Assembly (NCBI RefSeq): GCF_001975225.1
Contig: NZ_CP019445.1
Coordinates: forward strand, 3,782,001-3,846,000
DNA length: 64,000 nucleotides
From: Kosakonia cowanii JCM 10956 = DSM 18146
GTDB lineage: Bacteria; Pseudomonadota; Gammaproteobacteria; Enterobacterales; Enterobacteriaceae
Direction of reading: 5' to 3'
Part shown: positions 62,575-64,000 of the stretch, in pieces
Numbering within the stretch: position 1 is the stretch's first letter
Layout of the letters: each line of letters starts with the position of its first letter
The notes under the pieces: model-generated
Seen by the model: the letters and a program-made list of their open reading frames with translations, nothing else
Databases searched by the model: none
What the model was told of the DNA's origin: nothing
Position numbers and translations under genes: made by a program

Positions 62575-63489
62575 TCAGGCGTCTACTCTTTCACTTTCTG
62601 CACCAGCGATCGCCAGACGCAAATGGCGATGGTTCTCTGCCAGCAGAACCTGCGCCCGCGAAGCACTCACGCCGGTCAGCAGCATTAAAATGGCAGCGCG
62701 ACACTCATTATTCGCCTGCGCCAGCGCACGTTTCGCCTCTTCACGTGTGCAGTTGCTTGCCGCCATCACCACGGCGATCTGCCGCTCGGCCCAGTGCAGA
62801 TTCACCGGTGCCACGTCGACGCGCAGGTTGCCGTAAACGCGCCCACCACGAATGGCCAGTCCGGTAGAAAACATGCTGAGGATCTGCTGCTGTGCCAGCT
62901 GCGCTTTTGGCTCGCCAAAACCGCTTACCGCTTCGGCTCCCGTATCGGGCGCAATGACAATATCGGCGTACTGCGCCGCTTCGCACGCCTGTGCGCGAGT
63001 GATCAACGCCACGCATGCCCCAAGCGCCCTCGCCTGCTGCAGCGCCCCGTTTGCCCACGGTGTTTTGCCGCTTAACGACAGCACCACCAGCATATCGCGC
63101 GCCGTTAGCCCCAGCGCCTTGAGATCGTTACCGCCGCAGGTGTAGTCGCTCGCGGCGCGATCCTGCTCTGTTTTCCTTGCCCGTGCGCCACCGGCCATTA
63201 ACGCCAGCAGCCCGTGCTGGCTATCCGGCGCGAACGCCTCGACAGTTTGTACTGCCGCCCGCCCCGAGGCACCCGCCCCGGCAAGCACCACTCTTGCGCC
63301 CTGGTTAAGCGTCGCGCTGGCGTTGTCAACCAGCCGGGTGATCGCCGGCAGACAGGCGGTTACCGCCTGCGTGACCTCTTCACTCTCCTGATGGATAAGT
63401 GTCAGCATATCCAGCGTGGCGAGGCGGTCGATATCGCCCGTGCGGCTATTACGACGCGCCTCCATTGAACCGTTTGGCTTACTGCTCAT
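62575..63489 (-). CDS. MurQ-like SIS-domain protein, divergent
   Basis: Protein of 304 residues related to N-acetylmuramic acid 6-phosphate etherase: SIS domain GAGASGRAAVQTVEAFAP, LVVLSLSGKTPWANGALQQA, GFGEPKAQLAQQQILSMFST and GGRVYGNLRVDVAPVN (MurQ has IKSGKVFGNLMVDVVATN). In MurQ the catalytic Glu pair sits in ASECPPTY and EGAEDS; here these read TVEAFAPD and RAASDY, so activity is doubtful. It may be a paralogue with a different sugar phosphate role. The ATG at 63489 follows AAGGAG. Confidence 0.72.
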   Translation of the reverse strand: MSSKPNGSMEARRNSRTGDIDRLATLDMLTLIHQESEEVTQAVTACLPAITRLVDNASATLNQGARVVLAGAGASGRAAVQTVEAFAPDSQHGLLALMAGGARARKTEQDRAASDYTCGGNDLKALGLTARDMLVVLSLSGKTPWANGALQQARALGACVALITRAQACEAAQYADIVIAPDTGAEAVSGFGEPKAQLAQQQILSMFSTGLAIRGGRVYGNLRVDVAPVNLHWAERQIAVVMAASNCTREEAKRALAQANNECRAAILMLLTGVSASRAQVLLAENHRHLRLAIAGAESERVDA

Positions 63490-63662
63490 ACCCTGCTCCT
63501 TGTTAAAGGTTCCCCACACACTATAAGGGTATTTGCGCTTGCTGCTTGCGAGTGGGGTCACGCTTCCCGGCGCGACTATTTTTCCTCATTTATCACGCGG
63601 CTTTATGAATTGCCGCCCATCGGCGATAATACCTTTTCTCAGTTGAATAATTCGGGTTCGGC

Positions 63663-64000
63663 ATGACTCAAATAGCGCCCACGGCGACCTCCCCGCGCAA
63701 ACGGCCAATGAAGTTCGGCACCATGGTTACACTTATGGTGTGCAGCGTGACGGGTTCCGTGCTGCTGCTGGCTTGCGCCCTCTGGTTCTGGCAGATAAGC
63801 AACGCCACGCGCGACGGCGTGAAAGCAACCGGGTTCGCAGTGGCGCGTACCCTTGCCAATGCCCCGGAAATCAGGCGCGGGCTGCTCCTGCCACCCAATA
63901 GCAATGTTATTCAACCTCTTGCGCAGGCGGTGGCGGCGCGAAACGATCTGCTCTATGCGGTGGTGACTAATATGCAGGGCATTCGCTACGCGCACCCGAA
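63663..64000 (+). CDS. DcuS/CitA-family sensor histidine kinase, 5' part
   Basis: Open frame from the ATG at 63663 to the window end, about 112 codons, no stop. N-terminal membrane segment (VTLMVCSVTGSVLLLACALW) then the periplasmic PASC-type sensor start: GVKATGFAVARTLANAPEIR, then NVIQPLAQAVAARNDLLYAV and VVTNMQGIRYAHP. This is the pattern of DcuS, CitA/DpiB sensors for C4-dicarboxylates or citrate. Its full length and kinase part are outside the window. Confidence 0.8.
   Translation, partial: MTQIAPTATSPRKRPMKFGTMVTLMVCSVTGSVLLLACALWFWQISNATRDGVKATGFAVARTLANAPEIRRGLLLPPNSNVIQPLAQAVAARNDLLYAVVTNMQGIRYAHP

Overview
The window looks like a chromosomal segment of a plant-associated member of the Enterobacteriaceae (Kosakonia/Enterobacter/Phytobacter-like). 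The signs are many close relatives of E. coli and Salmonella proteins (BluF/BluR/YcgZ/YmgA/AriR, YdhR, YciE/F/G, KatN, KatG, Mqo, CscA/B/R), enteric-type REP/BIME repeats, and a plant-pathogen-style Hrp type III secretion (T3SS) locus. The genus is an inference. No rRNA, tRNA, insertion sequence, prophage or CRISPR was seen.

Layout. (1) 1-10.2 kb: one edge of an Hrp1-type T3SS island: hrcC (cut by the window start), hrpF, hrpE, hrpD, hrcJ, hrpB, hrpA and hrpS on the minus strand, then a harpin plus a candidate secreted protein on the plus strand, then a harpin-lytic transglycosylase fusion and a 623-residue candidate effector on the minus strand. Five near-consensus hrp boxes (GGAACC-N15-CCACNNA type) precede hrpF, hrpA, the harpin, the transglycosylase and the effector, so the block reads as one HrpL regulon. 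hrpL itself is not in the window. (2) 10.4-16 kb: a membrane protein of unknown role and a sucrose locus (cscA, cscB, divergent cscR, two operators). (3) 16-20.9 kb: a solitary short flagellin with a sigma-28 promoter, ydhR, and the blue-light/biofilm module ycgZ-ymgA-ariR / bluF-bluR with shared TGTACA operators; bluR carries an apparent one-base deletion near its 3' end. (4) 20.9-30.6 kb: GH15 glucoamylase-like enzyme, phosphoketolase, an MFS exporter and an EmrAB-like efflux operon under a MarR-type regulator with a clear operator. (5) 31.4-36.9 kb: a sugar-acid catabolic operon (MHS transporter, enolase-superfamily dehydratase, DHDPS-family lyase, DgoK, DgoA) beside an IclR regulator. (6) 37.3-50.4 kb: an oxidative/general-stress district: yciE-katN, katG, a short cytochrome bd oxidase coupled to a molybdopterin formate dehydrogenase-like enzyme through a DUF1641 protein, then yciG-yciF. 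(7) 51-58.5 kb: GlxA/FtrA-like regulator, an extra GAPDH, and an alcohol/aldehyde dehydrogenase pair with a sigma-54 promoter divergent from an AcoR-like activator. (8) 58.6-64 kb: secreted chymotrypsin-fold protease, alpha/beta hydrolase, malate:quinone oxidoreductase, MurQ-like protein and the start of a DcuS/CitA-type sensor kinase.

Two observations stand out. First, a 320-374 bp hairpin-rich element occurs three times (about 25.7, 30.8 and 53.5 kb), always beside REP sequences, and the copies show compensatory changes in at least two stems, which suggests selection on a folded RNA or single-stranded DNA rather than on a protein. Second, the formate dehydrogenase-like / DUF1641 / cytochrome bd genes are joined by two TAATG stop-start overlaps and a one-base gap, which suggests one respiratory unit that could pass electrons from the molybdoenzyme substrate to oxygen.
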